Source: Syntrophomonadaceae bacterium
GTDB taxonomy: Bacteria; Bacillota; Dethiobacteria; DTU022
Assembly (NCBI GenBank): GCA_003552365.1
Contig: PUKR01000074.1
Span: 1 to 12,719 of the forward strand
DNA length: 12,719 nucleotides
Reading direction: 5' to 3'
This document shows positions 6,628 to 12,719 of this stretch, piece by piece. The notes under the pieces were generated by a model, which worked only from the letters and a program-made list of their open reading frames with translations, was not told the DNA's origin and did not search any database. Position 1 is the first letter of the stretch. The number at the start of each line of letters is the position of its first letter. Position numbers and translations under genes: made by a program.

Positions 6628-6694
6628 CATGGCACGGCTTGTAGTTCCTGCAAAAATTTACCTCTGCTAACCAGTGAAGGAGTGTGATCAATAC

Positions 6695-7909
6695 TTGAAG
6701 TACATAGTAATTGTTGGAGATGGGATGGCTGATTACCCCATGAAAGAACTGGGGGATAAAACAGCCCTGCAGTATGCCAGGACCCCTTCGTTTGACCGGC
6801 TTGCCGCTCAAGGAGAACTGGGCGTGGTTAAAACAATTCCCGGTAATCTGCCTCCGGGCAGCGATACCGCAAACCTTTCGGTAATTGGCTATGATCCATT
6901 GCAGTATTATACCGGACGATCTCCTTTTGAGGCGGTTAGCCTGGGAGTGGAGCTGGAACCTGCCGATGTTTCTTTTCGCTGCAACCTGGTTACTCTTTCA
7001 GATGATGAACCGTATGGTTCTAAAATGATGAAAGATTATTGTTCCGGGGAAATAACTACTGATGAAGCCAAAGAACTTATGGCAGCGGTAAATAAAGAAC
7101 TGGGAACAGAAGAAATAGATTTCCACTGTGGCTTTAATTACCGCCACCTCATGGTCTGGCACGGGGCACCTGATCAGTGGGAATTAACCCCGCCCCATGA
7201 TATCAGCGGACAGGCGATCAGCAGTTACCTTCCCGCCGGAAAGGAAAGTGACAGGCTGAGGTTGATGATGGAACAGAGTTATAATATTTTAGCCGATCAC
7301 CCGGTCAACCTGAAAAGGGTTGAAAAGGGACTAAATCCTGCTAATTCGATCTGGATCTGGGGCAATGGCAAAAAACCGCTTTTACCCACTTTTAAAGAGA
7401 AGTATGGACTTAAGGGGTCAGTTATTTCGGCAGTTGACTTGGTTAAGGGAATTGGTTTATTTGCCGGACTCAATTTGATTAATGTGGAAGGTGCCACCGG
7501 TAATCTAGATACCAATTACAGGGGAAAAGCTGAAGCTGCGCTCCAAGCGCTTAAAAGCAGCCAGGATTTTATTTATTTACACGTTGAAGCTCCTGATGAA
7601 TGTTCCCATCGCTTTGAAACGGAAAATAAGATCAGGGCAATCGAGGCAATCGATCAGGAAGTGGTCAAAACGGTTATCGATGGGCTGAGAAATAGTGAAT
7701 TTGACTATAGCATCTTAATGATTACCGATCATTATACCCCGCTTTCACTGGGAACTCATACCAGGGAGCCGGTTCCTTTTGCCATTTATCGCAGCGGTGA
7801 TCCTGATCTCGGCCGGGAGTTAAAATTTGATGAAACCAGCGCTTCCGGCACGGGGTTATATATTGATGAAGGCTACCGTTTAATGGACCGCTTTATAAAA
7901 CAGGTATGA
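6695..7909 (+). CDS. Cofactor-independent phosphoglycerate mutase family protein, proposed homoserine kinase
   Basis: A 404-residue member of the alkaline phosphatase superfamily, archaeal-type independent phosphoglycerate mutase branch. The N-terminus KYIVIVGDGMADYP supplies metal ligand D9, and PPGSDTANLSVIGYDP (53-68) carries the phosphorylatable S56. DECSH (301-305), TDHYTP (344-349, D345 and H346) and H355 in GTHTREP complete the expected two-metal site. A subgroup of this family is annotated as probable homoserine kinase because it clusters with threonine genes in organisms lacking ThrB. The divergent thrC here supports that role, though phosphoglycerate mutase activity cannot be excluded. 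I chose the TTG at 695 of the 6-kb interval (6695) because AAGGAGTG at 6677-6684 is correctly spaced and family proteins start MKYIV; the upstream GTG at 6674 overlaps the binding site itself. Its TGA overlaps the ATG of the next gene. Confidence 0.87.
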   Translation: MKYIVIVGDGMADYPMKELGDKTALQYARTPSFDRLAAQGELGVVKTIPGNLPPGSDTANLSVIGYDPLQYYTGRSPFEAVSLGVELEPADVSFRCNLVTLSDDEPYGSKMMKDYCSGEITTDEAKELMAAVNKELGTEEIDFHCGFNYRHLMVWHGAPDQWELTPPHDISGQAISSYLPAGKESDRLRLMMEQSYNILADHPVNLKRVEKGLNPANSIWIWGNGKKPLLPTFKEKYGLKGSVISAVDLVKGIGLFAGLNLINVEGATGNLDTNYRGKAEAALQALKSSQDFIYLHVEAPDECSHRFETENKIRAIEAIDQEVVKTVIDGLRNSEFDYSILMITDHYTPLSLGTHTREPVPFAIYRSGDPDLGRELKFDETSASGTGLYIDEGYRLMDRFIKQV

Positions 7910-9099
7910 TCAAAACGGATCGAGGGAAAATCCTTACCTTTAACTTTATGGCCCTGTTCGGTGCGGTTTTTTTTCTCTTCTTTGCCCTTGATTTTTATAT
8001 TCCGATTCTCCCCTTTTATGTGATCGAAGTCGGGGGAGGAGAAACTGCCGTAGGTATGCTGATGGGGCTTTTCACTTTTTGTTCGGTTGTCCTGCGACCT
8101 TTCCAGGGGCGAACTCTCAACCGGCGCGGGCGTAAACGGCTTTTAATTATGGGCATCGGCCTTTATGCCGTTGCCGGTATGGGCTTAATCTTTTTACCGT
8201 CCCTGCCGCTGGTTTTTATTTTTCGCGCTGTTCAGGGGTTTGGCTGGGGAGCTTTTCTGCTGGCCTACAATACCCTTACTCTTGATTTGGCTCCCGAAGG
8301 TAGAAAGGGTGAAGCGCTTGGCTTAATGGGGATGGCGCCCCCGCTTTCGCTGGCTACCGGGCCGCTTATCGGTGAACATTTAAGGATCGGCACAGGAGGC
8401 GACTACCTGCTGCTTTTTTTAATGGCCTCGGTAGCCGCCCTTTTTGCCCTCTTAAGCGGTTCCCTGGTTAAGGACCCTTCATTTGATGAACAACAAGGAA
8501 GCAAACAAAAAGGTACAGTAATAACAGGAGAAAAAGTTCCGCTTTTTTCCCGGAGCGTACTGTTACCTTCCCTGATCATATTTTTCATGACCTTTAACCT
8601 GGGCAGCATTTTAACCTTTCTGCCTCTTTTAGGCGAAGCCAGGGATATTCAAGCCGTGGGGTACTTTTTTACCATATTTGCCTTAACTGCAGTGTTTTCC
8701 CGTCCGGCGGCGGGCCGGCTTTCCGACCACCTGGGCAGGCCTAAAGTTTTTTTGCCCGCCCTGGTTATTGCTTCCACAGCTCTGGCGATGATTGCCTTAT
8801 CTTATTCATCACAGCTTCTTCTGCTCAGCGCGTTTATTCTTGGGCTGGGGTTTGGTGCCGGCCATTCCTCGGTGATGGCTATGGCAGCTGACAGAATGTC
8901 GATCGTGGAAAGGGGAGTGGGAATGGCCACATTTACCGCCACGTTTGATTTGGGTATCGTAGCCGGTTCAAGCACCCTGGGGATACTTTTAAACTGGTTT
9001 GACTTTGAAGCGGTATTTTTTCTTTGTGCGCTGGTGATGTTTACCCCGGTTTTCATTTATCTTTTTAGGGAACGGTTAAAAAACAACTTTACCCGCTAG
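7906..9099 (+). CDS. Major facilitator superfamily transporter
   Basis: A 397-residue, strongly hydrophobic membrane protein with about 12 predicted transmembrane helices in two halves. The motif-A loop between helices 2 and 3 reads GRTLNRRGRKR (about 68-78), and its repeat in the second half reads AGRLSDHLGRPK (269-280). A charged cytoplasmic linker (about 188-212) separates the halves. It resembles drug-efflux or sugar-efflux type MFS proteins, but the substrate cannot be read from sequence. Its ATG overlaps the stop of the PGM-like gene (ATGA), so the two are translationally coupled. An amino-acid-linked export role would be consistent with the threonine genes but is speculative. The gene ends in tandem stops, TAG then TGA (9097-9102). 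Confidence 0.9.
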   Translation: MIKTDRGKILTFNFMALFGAVFFLFFALDFYIPILPFYVIEVGGGETAVGMLMGLFTFCSVVLRPFQGRTLNRRGRKRLLIMGIGLYAVAGMGLIFLPSLPLVFIFRAVQGFGWGAFLLAYNTLTLDLAPEGRKGEALGLMGMAPPLSLATGPLIGEHLRIGTGGDYLLLFLMASVAALFALLSGSLVKDPSFDEQQGSKQKGTVITGEKVPLFSRSVLLPSLIIFFMTFNLGSILTFLPLLGEARDIQAVGYFFTIFALTAVFSRPAAGRLSDHLGRPKVFLPALVIASTALAMIALSYSSQLLLLSAFILGLGFGAGHSSVMAMAADRMSIVERGVGMATFTATFDLGIVAGSSTLGILLNWFDFEAVFFLCALVMFTPVFIYLFRERLKNNFTR

Positions 9100-9202
9100 T
9101 GAATATAAGGGTTATGAAAGAATGCAGTGTTTAGTGTAAAATAGGTTAAGCAGTTAAAAAAAAGATAATTTGTCTGTTCATCCTTGGTGCATTTTAGATT
9201 TG

Positions 9203-9258
9203 TGCCTGCTCATCGCGGGCAATCGCGGCGACTAAGCCTAGCAATAGCATTTTTTTTT
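9203..9258 (+). terminator. Hairpin followed at a distance by a nine-T run, possible terminator or leader structure
   Basis: TGCCTGC (9203-9209) pairs with GCGGGCA (9215-9221) through seven pairs, one of them G-U, around the loop TCATC. A run of nine T follows at 9250-9258. The 28 bases between stem and T-run make it atypical for an intrinsic terminator. It may end the PGM-MFS transcript or lie in the leader of the aconitase gene. The rest of the 196-base gap (9100-9295) holds no credible gene, and I find no convincing aconitase promoter in it. Confidence 0.35.
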
Positions 9259-9295
9259 ATACAGCCTTGCTTTATTATCCTGGGAGGGATGAAAA

Positions 9296-11212
9296 ATGGC
9301 AGAAACCATGACTTATAAAATTTTAAAACAGCACCTGGTGGAAGGGCGGCTGGAGAAAGGTTCTGAAATTGGTATCCGCATCGATCAGACTCTGACCCAG
9401 GATGCCACCGGGACCATGGCCTACTTACAATTGGAAGCGCTGGGAATCGACCAGGTGAAAACCGACCTGTCGGTTAGCTATGTAGATCACAACACCCTGC
9501 AGAACAGCTTTGAAAACGCCGATGACCATCGTTTCCTGCAGTCGGCGGCAGCCAGGTTCGGGGTCTGGTTTTCCCGCCCCGGTAACGGGATCTGCCACCA
9601 GGTTCACCTGGAGCGTTTCGGAGCTCCAGGTAAAACCCTGCTTGGTTCTGATAGCCACACCCCAACTGCCGGTGGCCTGGGAATGCTGGGCATTGGCGCC
9701 GGCGGTCTTGATGTTGCTGTAGCCATGGCCGGCGGTCCCTTTTACTTGACAGCACCGGAAGTGCTGAAGGTAAATTTAACCGGCAAATTGCCCACCTGGA
9801 CCGGGGCCAAGGATATTATCCTGGAGCTGCTTCGAAGGCTTTCAGTAAAAGGCGGGGTGGGAAAAGTGATTGAATATGCCGGTCCGGGAGTTGGAACCCT
9901 CTCCGTGCATGAAAGGGCTACCATTACTAACATGGGTGCCGAACTGGGGGCCACTTCTTCGCTTTTCCCCAGTGATGCCGTTACCAAAAGATTTTTGGAA
10001 GATCAGAAAAGGGCAGATCAGTTTGTGCCGCTAGAAGCTGATCCCGGTGCCGAATATGATCATGAAATTACCATCAACTTAGACGAACTTGAGCCTTTGG
10101 CATCAATGCCGCATAGCCCTGATATGGTCAAACCGGTAAAAGAAATTGGACCGCTTAAAGTCGACCAGGTGGCGGTGGGCAGTTGCACCAACGGTTCCTA
10201 CTATGACTTACGCCTGGTAGCTGAACTGCTTAAGGGTAAAGTAATTCATCCCGGGCTCAGTTTGGTGGTTGCCCCAGGATCGCGGCAGGTTTACATGGCT
10301 TTGGCCAGGGAAAGTATTATTGAAAGCCTGCTCGCTTCGGGGGCGAGGCTTCTCGAATCGGCCTGCGGCCCCTGTATCGGCATGGGGCAGGCTCCACCGT
10401 CGGGAGGAGTCTCCGTGCGCACTTTTAACCGTAATTTTGCCGGTCGCAGCGGGACCGCCGATGCCGGTGTTTACCTGACCGGTCCTGCGGCCGCTGCCGC
10501 TGCCGCCCTCACCGGGGTATTGACTGATCCCCGGGAACTGGGGGATTACCCGCAGCTGCCTGAAGCTTACCTGCCGGTGGTGGATGACCGCATGTTGATC
10601 AAACCGCCCGGGGATGGAAGTAATGTCGAAATAATGAGGGGACCCAACATCAAACCTTTGCCCCTTAACGAGGCTTTGCCAGAAAAGCTGGAACTGAAGG
10701 TTTTGTTAGCGGTGGAAGATAATATTACCACCGATCACATCCTGCCCGGCGGCTCAAAGGTGCTGCCGCTCAGATCAAATATTGAAGCTTTAAGCGAATA
10801 TGTTTTTGCCTCCCTGGATCCGGGTTTCCCGGCAAAAGCCAGGGAATTTGGCAGGGGCATGGTTGTAGGGGGCGAAAACTACGGCCAGGGATCAAGCCGT
10901 GAACATGCGGCCCTGGCCCCTATGCACCTGGGGGTTAAAGCGGTTTTGGCCAAATCCTTTGCCAGGATTCACCACGCCAACCTGGTTAACTTTGGAGTTC
11001 TGCCCCTTACTTTTGCCGATCCTGCCGACTATGAAAAAATTTCAGCCGGGGATGAATTAGTAATGGATGATTTGCACCGGCAGTTAAACAGCCGGGAAAT
11101 AAATGTAAAAAACCGCCGGAACGATCAAAATATTAAAGCCTTACACCATCTTTCACCGCGCCAGGTCGAGGTGGTTAAGGCGGGGGGACTGCTTAATTAT
11201 ACCCGCCGCTAA
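9296..11212 (+). CDS. Aconitate hydratase (short bacterial type, about 640 residues)
   Basis: A 638-residue [4Fe-4S] enzyme that interconverts citrate and isocitrate through cis-aconitate. The cluster cysteines are C297 in VGSCTNGSYYDL and the pair C357/C360 in ESACGPCIGMGQ. The N-terminal catalytic domains also contain LGSDSHTPTAGGLG (116-129), typical of the aconitase family. The C-terminal swivel domain has VEDNITTDHILPGG (about 473-486) and GENYGQGSSREHAALAP (526-542), including the substrate-binding Ser-Arg motif. Length and motifs match the aconitase group of anaerobes and deltaproteobacteria rather than the 890-residue AcnA or AcnB. Homoaconitase and isopropylmalate isomerase are less likely because those are usually split into two subunits. 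GGGAGG (9282-9287) precedes the ATG. The stop overlaps the convergent acpS stop. In an anaerobe it probably serves 2-oxoglutarate and glutamate synthesis. Confidence 0.92.
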   Translation: MAETMTYKILKQHLVEGRLEKGSEIGIRIDQTLTQDATGTMAYLQLEALGIDQVKTDLSVSYVDHNTLQNSFENADDHRFLQSAAARFGVWFSRPGNGICHQVHLERFGAPGKTLLGSDSHTPTAGGLGMLGIGAGGLDVAVAMAGGPFYLTAPEVLKVNLTGKLPTWTGAKDIILELLRRLSVKGGVGKVIEYAGPGVGTLSVHERATITNMGAELGATSSLFPSDAVTKRFLEDQKRADQFVPLEADPGAEYDHEITINLDELEPLASMPHSPDMVKPVKEIGPLKVDQVAVGSCTNGSYYDLRLVAELLKGKVIHPGLSLVVAPGSRQVYMALARESIIESLLASGARLLESACGPCIGMGQAPPSGGVSVRTFNRNFAGRSGTADAGVYLTGPAAAAAAALTGVLTDPRELGDYPQLPEAYLPVVDDRMLIKPPGDGSNVEIMRGPNIKPLPLNEALPEKLELKVLLAVEDNITTDHILPGGSKVLPLRSNIEALSEYVFASLDPGFPAKAREFGRGMVVGGENYGQGSSREHAALAPMHLGVKAVLAKSFARIHHANLVNFGVLPLTFADPADYEKISAGDELVMDDLHRQLNSREINVKNRRNDQNIKALHHLSPRQVEVVKAGGLLNYTRR

Positions 11213-11592
11213 GGTTGCAGGTTGTAAGCGGCAGCGATTGCGCAGGCAAAGGTTTTTTCGTGGGTTAAGGATACGGTTACGGCGGAAATATTTTGTTGTT
11301 CGGCCAGAATTGCGGTTATCCCCGAAAGTTTAACTTCAGGCTGCTTTCCGGTGGGTGCAATTATTTCGACCTCACGCATGGCGGCCGGTCCAATCCCGCA
11401 GCTAATTGCTTTCAACACAGCTTCCTTGGCTGCAAAGCGGGCAGCCAGGGAAGCCATTGAAGCCCCTTTTTTCTGGAACTGCGCTTTTTCCCGCTCTGTA
11501 AAGAGCCTGTTTAAAAAACGTTCAGGGAACTTATCGTACACTTTTTTAATCCTGCTTATGGCCACAAGGTCAACTCCGACCCCAAGAAGCAT
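11209..11592 (-). CDS. acpS: Holo-[acyl-carrier-protein] synthase
   Basis: A 127-residue protein that transfers the 4'-phosphopantetheine arm of coenzyme A to a serine of acyl carrier protein, activating it for fatty acid synthesis. The two family motifs are present: GVGVDLVAISRI (4-15), with metal ligand D8, and RFAAKEAVLKAI (52-63), with metal ligand E57. The first strand begins at residue 2, so the ATG at 11592 is right, and the length is normal. Its TAG stop (11211-11209) overlaps the TAA of the convergent aconitase gene, leaving no room for a terminator. An extended -10 promoter lies just upstream at 11614-11622. The ribosome binding site is weak, a GGGGG stretch shortly before the start. 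Confidence 0.95.
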   Translation of the reverse strand: MLLGVGVDLVAISRIKKVYDKFPERFLNRLFTEREKAQFQKKGASMASLAARFAAKEAVLKAISCGIGPAAMREVEIIAPTGKQPEVKLSGITAILAEQQNISAVTVSLTHEKTFACAIAAAYNLQP

Positions 11593-11613
11593 TTATTACA
11601 CCCCCGGAAACCT

Positions 11614-11622
11614 ATTATAGCA
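11614..11622 (-). promoter_or_regulatory. Extended -10 promoter of acpS
   Basis: The minus strand reads TGCTATAAT (11622-11614), a consensus -10 hexamer with the TG extension, about 22 bases before the acpS ATG. The -35 region is poor, as is common for extended -10 promoters. Confidence 0.6.
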
Positions 11623-11706
11623 TGGAAGGCAGACTTAAGGGTAAGCTGTTCAGCAGGTAGTTTAGAATATTGTAAATGACTTGAAGAAAATGAAGGGAGG
11701 AAGATA

Positions 11707-11724
11707 ATGAACCGTTGGCTTTAA
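11707..11724 (+). other. Five-codon minimal ORF with a strong ribosome binding site
   Basis: GGGAGG (11695-11700) stands six bases before an ATG that opens Met-Asn-Arg-Trp-Leu and stops at TAA. This is the strongest Shine-Dalgarno in the acpS-DHH gap, yet it serves only five codons. It may be a leader peptide or a remnant of a lost start region. It lies upstream of the extended -10 promoter at 11756, so it would need an earlier promoter; TAGAAT at 11663-11668 is a weak candidate. Confidence 0.25.
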
Positions 11725-11755
11725 GATGATCCCGGCAGGGACCGGTTAACTAACA

Positions 11756-11764
11756 TGGTATAAT
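11756..11764 (+). promoter_or_regulatory. Extended -10 promoter of the DHH phosphoesterase gene
   Basis: TGGTATAAT is a perfect extended -10 element, about 41 bases before the start codon. Transcription would begin near 11771. No good -35 is visible. It mirrors the acpS promoter in the same divergent gap. Confidence 0.6.
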
Positions 11765-11775
11765 ATTGTAAGCAG

Positions 11776-11788
11776 TACATTTAATGTA
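11776..11788. promoter_or_regulatory. Palindrome at the presumed transcription start, possible operator
   Basis: TACATT and AATGTA are perfect inverted arms around a single T, just downstream of the extended -10 at 11756-11764. The position would suit a repressor site. It is short and AT-rich and could be chance. Confidence 0.25.
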
Positions 11789-11805
11789 TAAGGTTGAGTT
11801 TAATT

Positions 11806-12719
11806 ATGAAAAATGCAGCAGAGCAATTTGTTGAAGCAGTTATAAAATATAAAGCGATAGTTATTTATATTCCGGGGTCGCCTGATCCCGATGCTATCGC
11901 TTCGGCTTATGCTTTAAGGCTGGTCCTCAAACAGCTGTCTGTAGAATCGGATATTTTTGCAGAAAAAAAATTATCGCTTTCACAAAACCAGGCTTTTATC
12001 GAAAGGTTAAAAATCCCGGTTACTTTTGATAAAGATATAAATCTAAAAAAATACCAGGCTTACATCGTCCCTGATTTTCAAAACAACCGGGTGGAAAGTA
12101 TCGGGGATAAGATTCCCTGCGCCGTTCATATAGATCATCACGGTCAATCAAAGGATACAGTAGAAGCGGATTTTTCCCTGGTTAGAAAAGATGCCGGGGC
12201 CACCAGTACCCTGGTGGCGCTCATTCTAAAAAACCTGGGGCTTAGCTTTACAGAAGATGAAATTGTTTCAATGGCTACAGCCCTGACATTTGGAATTCAA
12301 ACCGATACTGATCGTTATAACAATATCACCTCTCTGGACCTTGAGGCGCTGATGTTTTTATCAAAATATGCGGATTCTTCCATCTTGCAGGGGATAAGCA
12401 GTGCACCTCCTTCCCCTGAAACTCTTCACTACTATAAGAAAGCAAAGGAAAATGAAGTTTTATACCGGGACTGGGCTTTTTATGGCCTGGGCTATGTTGA
12501 TGCCAGACACAGGGATTCCATTGCTATAACTGCCGATATGGTTCTTAAAAATAGCGATCACAATACTGTAGCTGTTTTTGCCGTCATTGAAAATCACCAA
12601 AAAGGTGAAATGTACCTGGATGTATCTTTAAGGTCTAAAAGTGGTGCTCTCGATCTCAACCGGATCATAAAACAAATTACTCCTAATGGTGGAGGCCGAA
12701 CTTACAAGGGGGCTTTCCA
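11806..12719 (+). CDS. DHH-family phosphoesterase (NrnA-like), 3' end outside window
   Basis: The frame stays open from the ATG to the window edge, giving 304 residues and no stop. Motifs of the DHH superfamily appear in order: SPDPDAIASAYAL (25-37, metal ligands D27 and D29), VPD (88-90, D90), HIDHH (108-112) and TDTD (166-169). A DHHA1-type substrate-binding motif GGGRTYKGAF (295-304) lies at the cut end. Relatives include NrnA, which degrades very short RNAs and dephosphorylates pAp, and phosphodiesterases acting on cyclic dinucleotides. Two motifs deviate from NrnA: Ser-Pro replaces the His before the first Asp motif, and Arg replaces the His of GGGH. A separate subfamily with another substrate is therefore possible. 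The ribosome binding site is weak (AAGGTTGAG). The gene starts divergently from acpS. Confidence 0.85.
   Translation, partial: MKNAAEQFVEAVIKYKAIVIYIPGSPDPDAIASAYALRLVLKQLSVESDIFAEKKLSLSQNQAFIERLKIPVTFDKDINLKKYQAYIVPDFQNNRVESIGDKIPCAVHIDHHGQSKDTVEADFSLVRKDAGATSTLVALILKNLGLSFTEDEIVSMATALTFGIQTDTDRYNNITSLDLEALMFLSKYADSSILQGISSAPPSPETLHYYKKAKENEVLYRDWAFYGLGYVDARHRDSIAITADMVLKNSDHNTVAVFAVIENHQKGEMYLDVSLRSKSGALDLNRIIKQITPNGGGRTYKGAF

Noticed and set aside
6472..6694. T-box or other riboswitch in front of thrC
   Set aside because: No conserved T-box core and no terminator/antiterminator pair is visible in the 223-base gap.
6674..6694. GTG at 6674 as the start of the PGM-like gene
   Set aside because: It overlaps the Shine-Dalgarno AAGGAGTG and adds seven residues before the family's usual MKYIV opening.
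6566..6811. Minus-strand open frame of 81 codons across the thrC and PGM-like gap
   Set aside because: It covers the promoter and start of the PGM-like gene on the other strand and has no recognisable domain.

Overview
The window looks like a chromosomal stretch from an anaerobic, Clostridia-like Firmicute of moderate GC content. This is inferred from AGGAGG-type ribosome binding sites, sigma-A-like promoters with extended -10 elements, a ferredoxin-linked thiol redox pair, a PGM-like protein in place of ordinary homoserine kinase, and the short (about 640-residue) aconitase type. I cannot name the species. All large genes are intact except the two cut by the window edges. I see no rRNA, tRNA, CRISPR array, insertion sequence or prophage gene.

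Layout. (1) Positions 1-1951, plus strand: the 3' end of serA (ACT domain), a small glutaredoxin-like protein, a ferredoxin-thioredoxin reductase (FTR) catalytic-subunit homologue, and a diaminopimelate-epimerase-fold enzyme of unknown substrate, closely packed as a likely operon. (2) 2189-4621, minus: a LonB-like AAA+ protease with its own promoter. (3) 4822-6471, minus: threonine synthase, possibly followed by a 43-codon ORF. (4) 6695-9099, plus and divergent from thrC: a PGM-superfamily protein of the group proposed to act as homoserine kinase, translationally coupled to an MFS transporter. (5) 9296-11212, plus: aconitase. (6) 11209-11592, minus: holo-ACP synthase, convergent with aconitase with overlapping stop codons. 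(7) 11806 to the window end, plus: a DHH-family phosphoesterase, cut by the edge.

The most interesting point is at 950-952. The FTR homologue reads CPC...CPC...CY and then meets an in-frame TGA exactly where the family has its last conserved cysteine (the second Cys of the C-H-C or C-Y-C motif). Beyond the TGA the frame continues Asn-Leu-Phe, matching the hydrophobic-Leu-Phe that follows this motif in FTRs, and stops seven codons later. A perfect 7-bp hairpin with a GUU loop (970-986) lies at a distance and with a loop G that fit the published bacterial SECIS model. I therefore propose a selenocysteine-containing FTR (578-976) in which Sec replaces the cluster-interacting active-site cysteine. 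Ordinary gene calling would truncate it at 952 and lose that residue.

Functional links. The glutaredoxin-like protein is the obvious electron acceptor of the FTR. Threonine synthase and the divergent PGM-like protein would together complete homoserine to threonine. SerA supplies serine, which is also the carbon source for Sec-tRNA, but that link to the neighbouring selenoprotein candidate is only suggestive.
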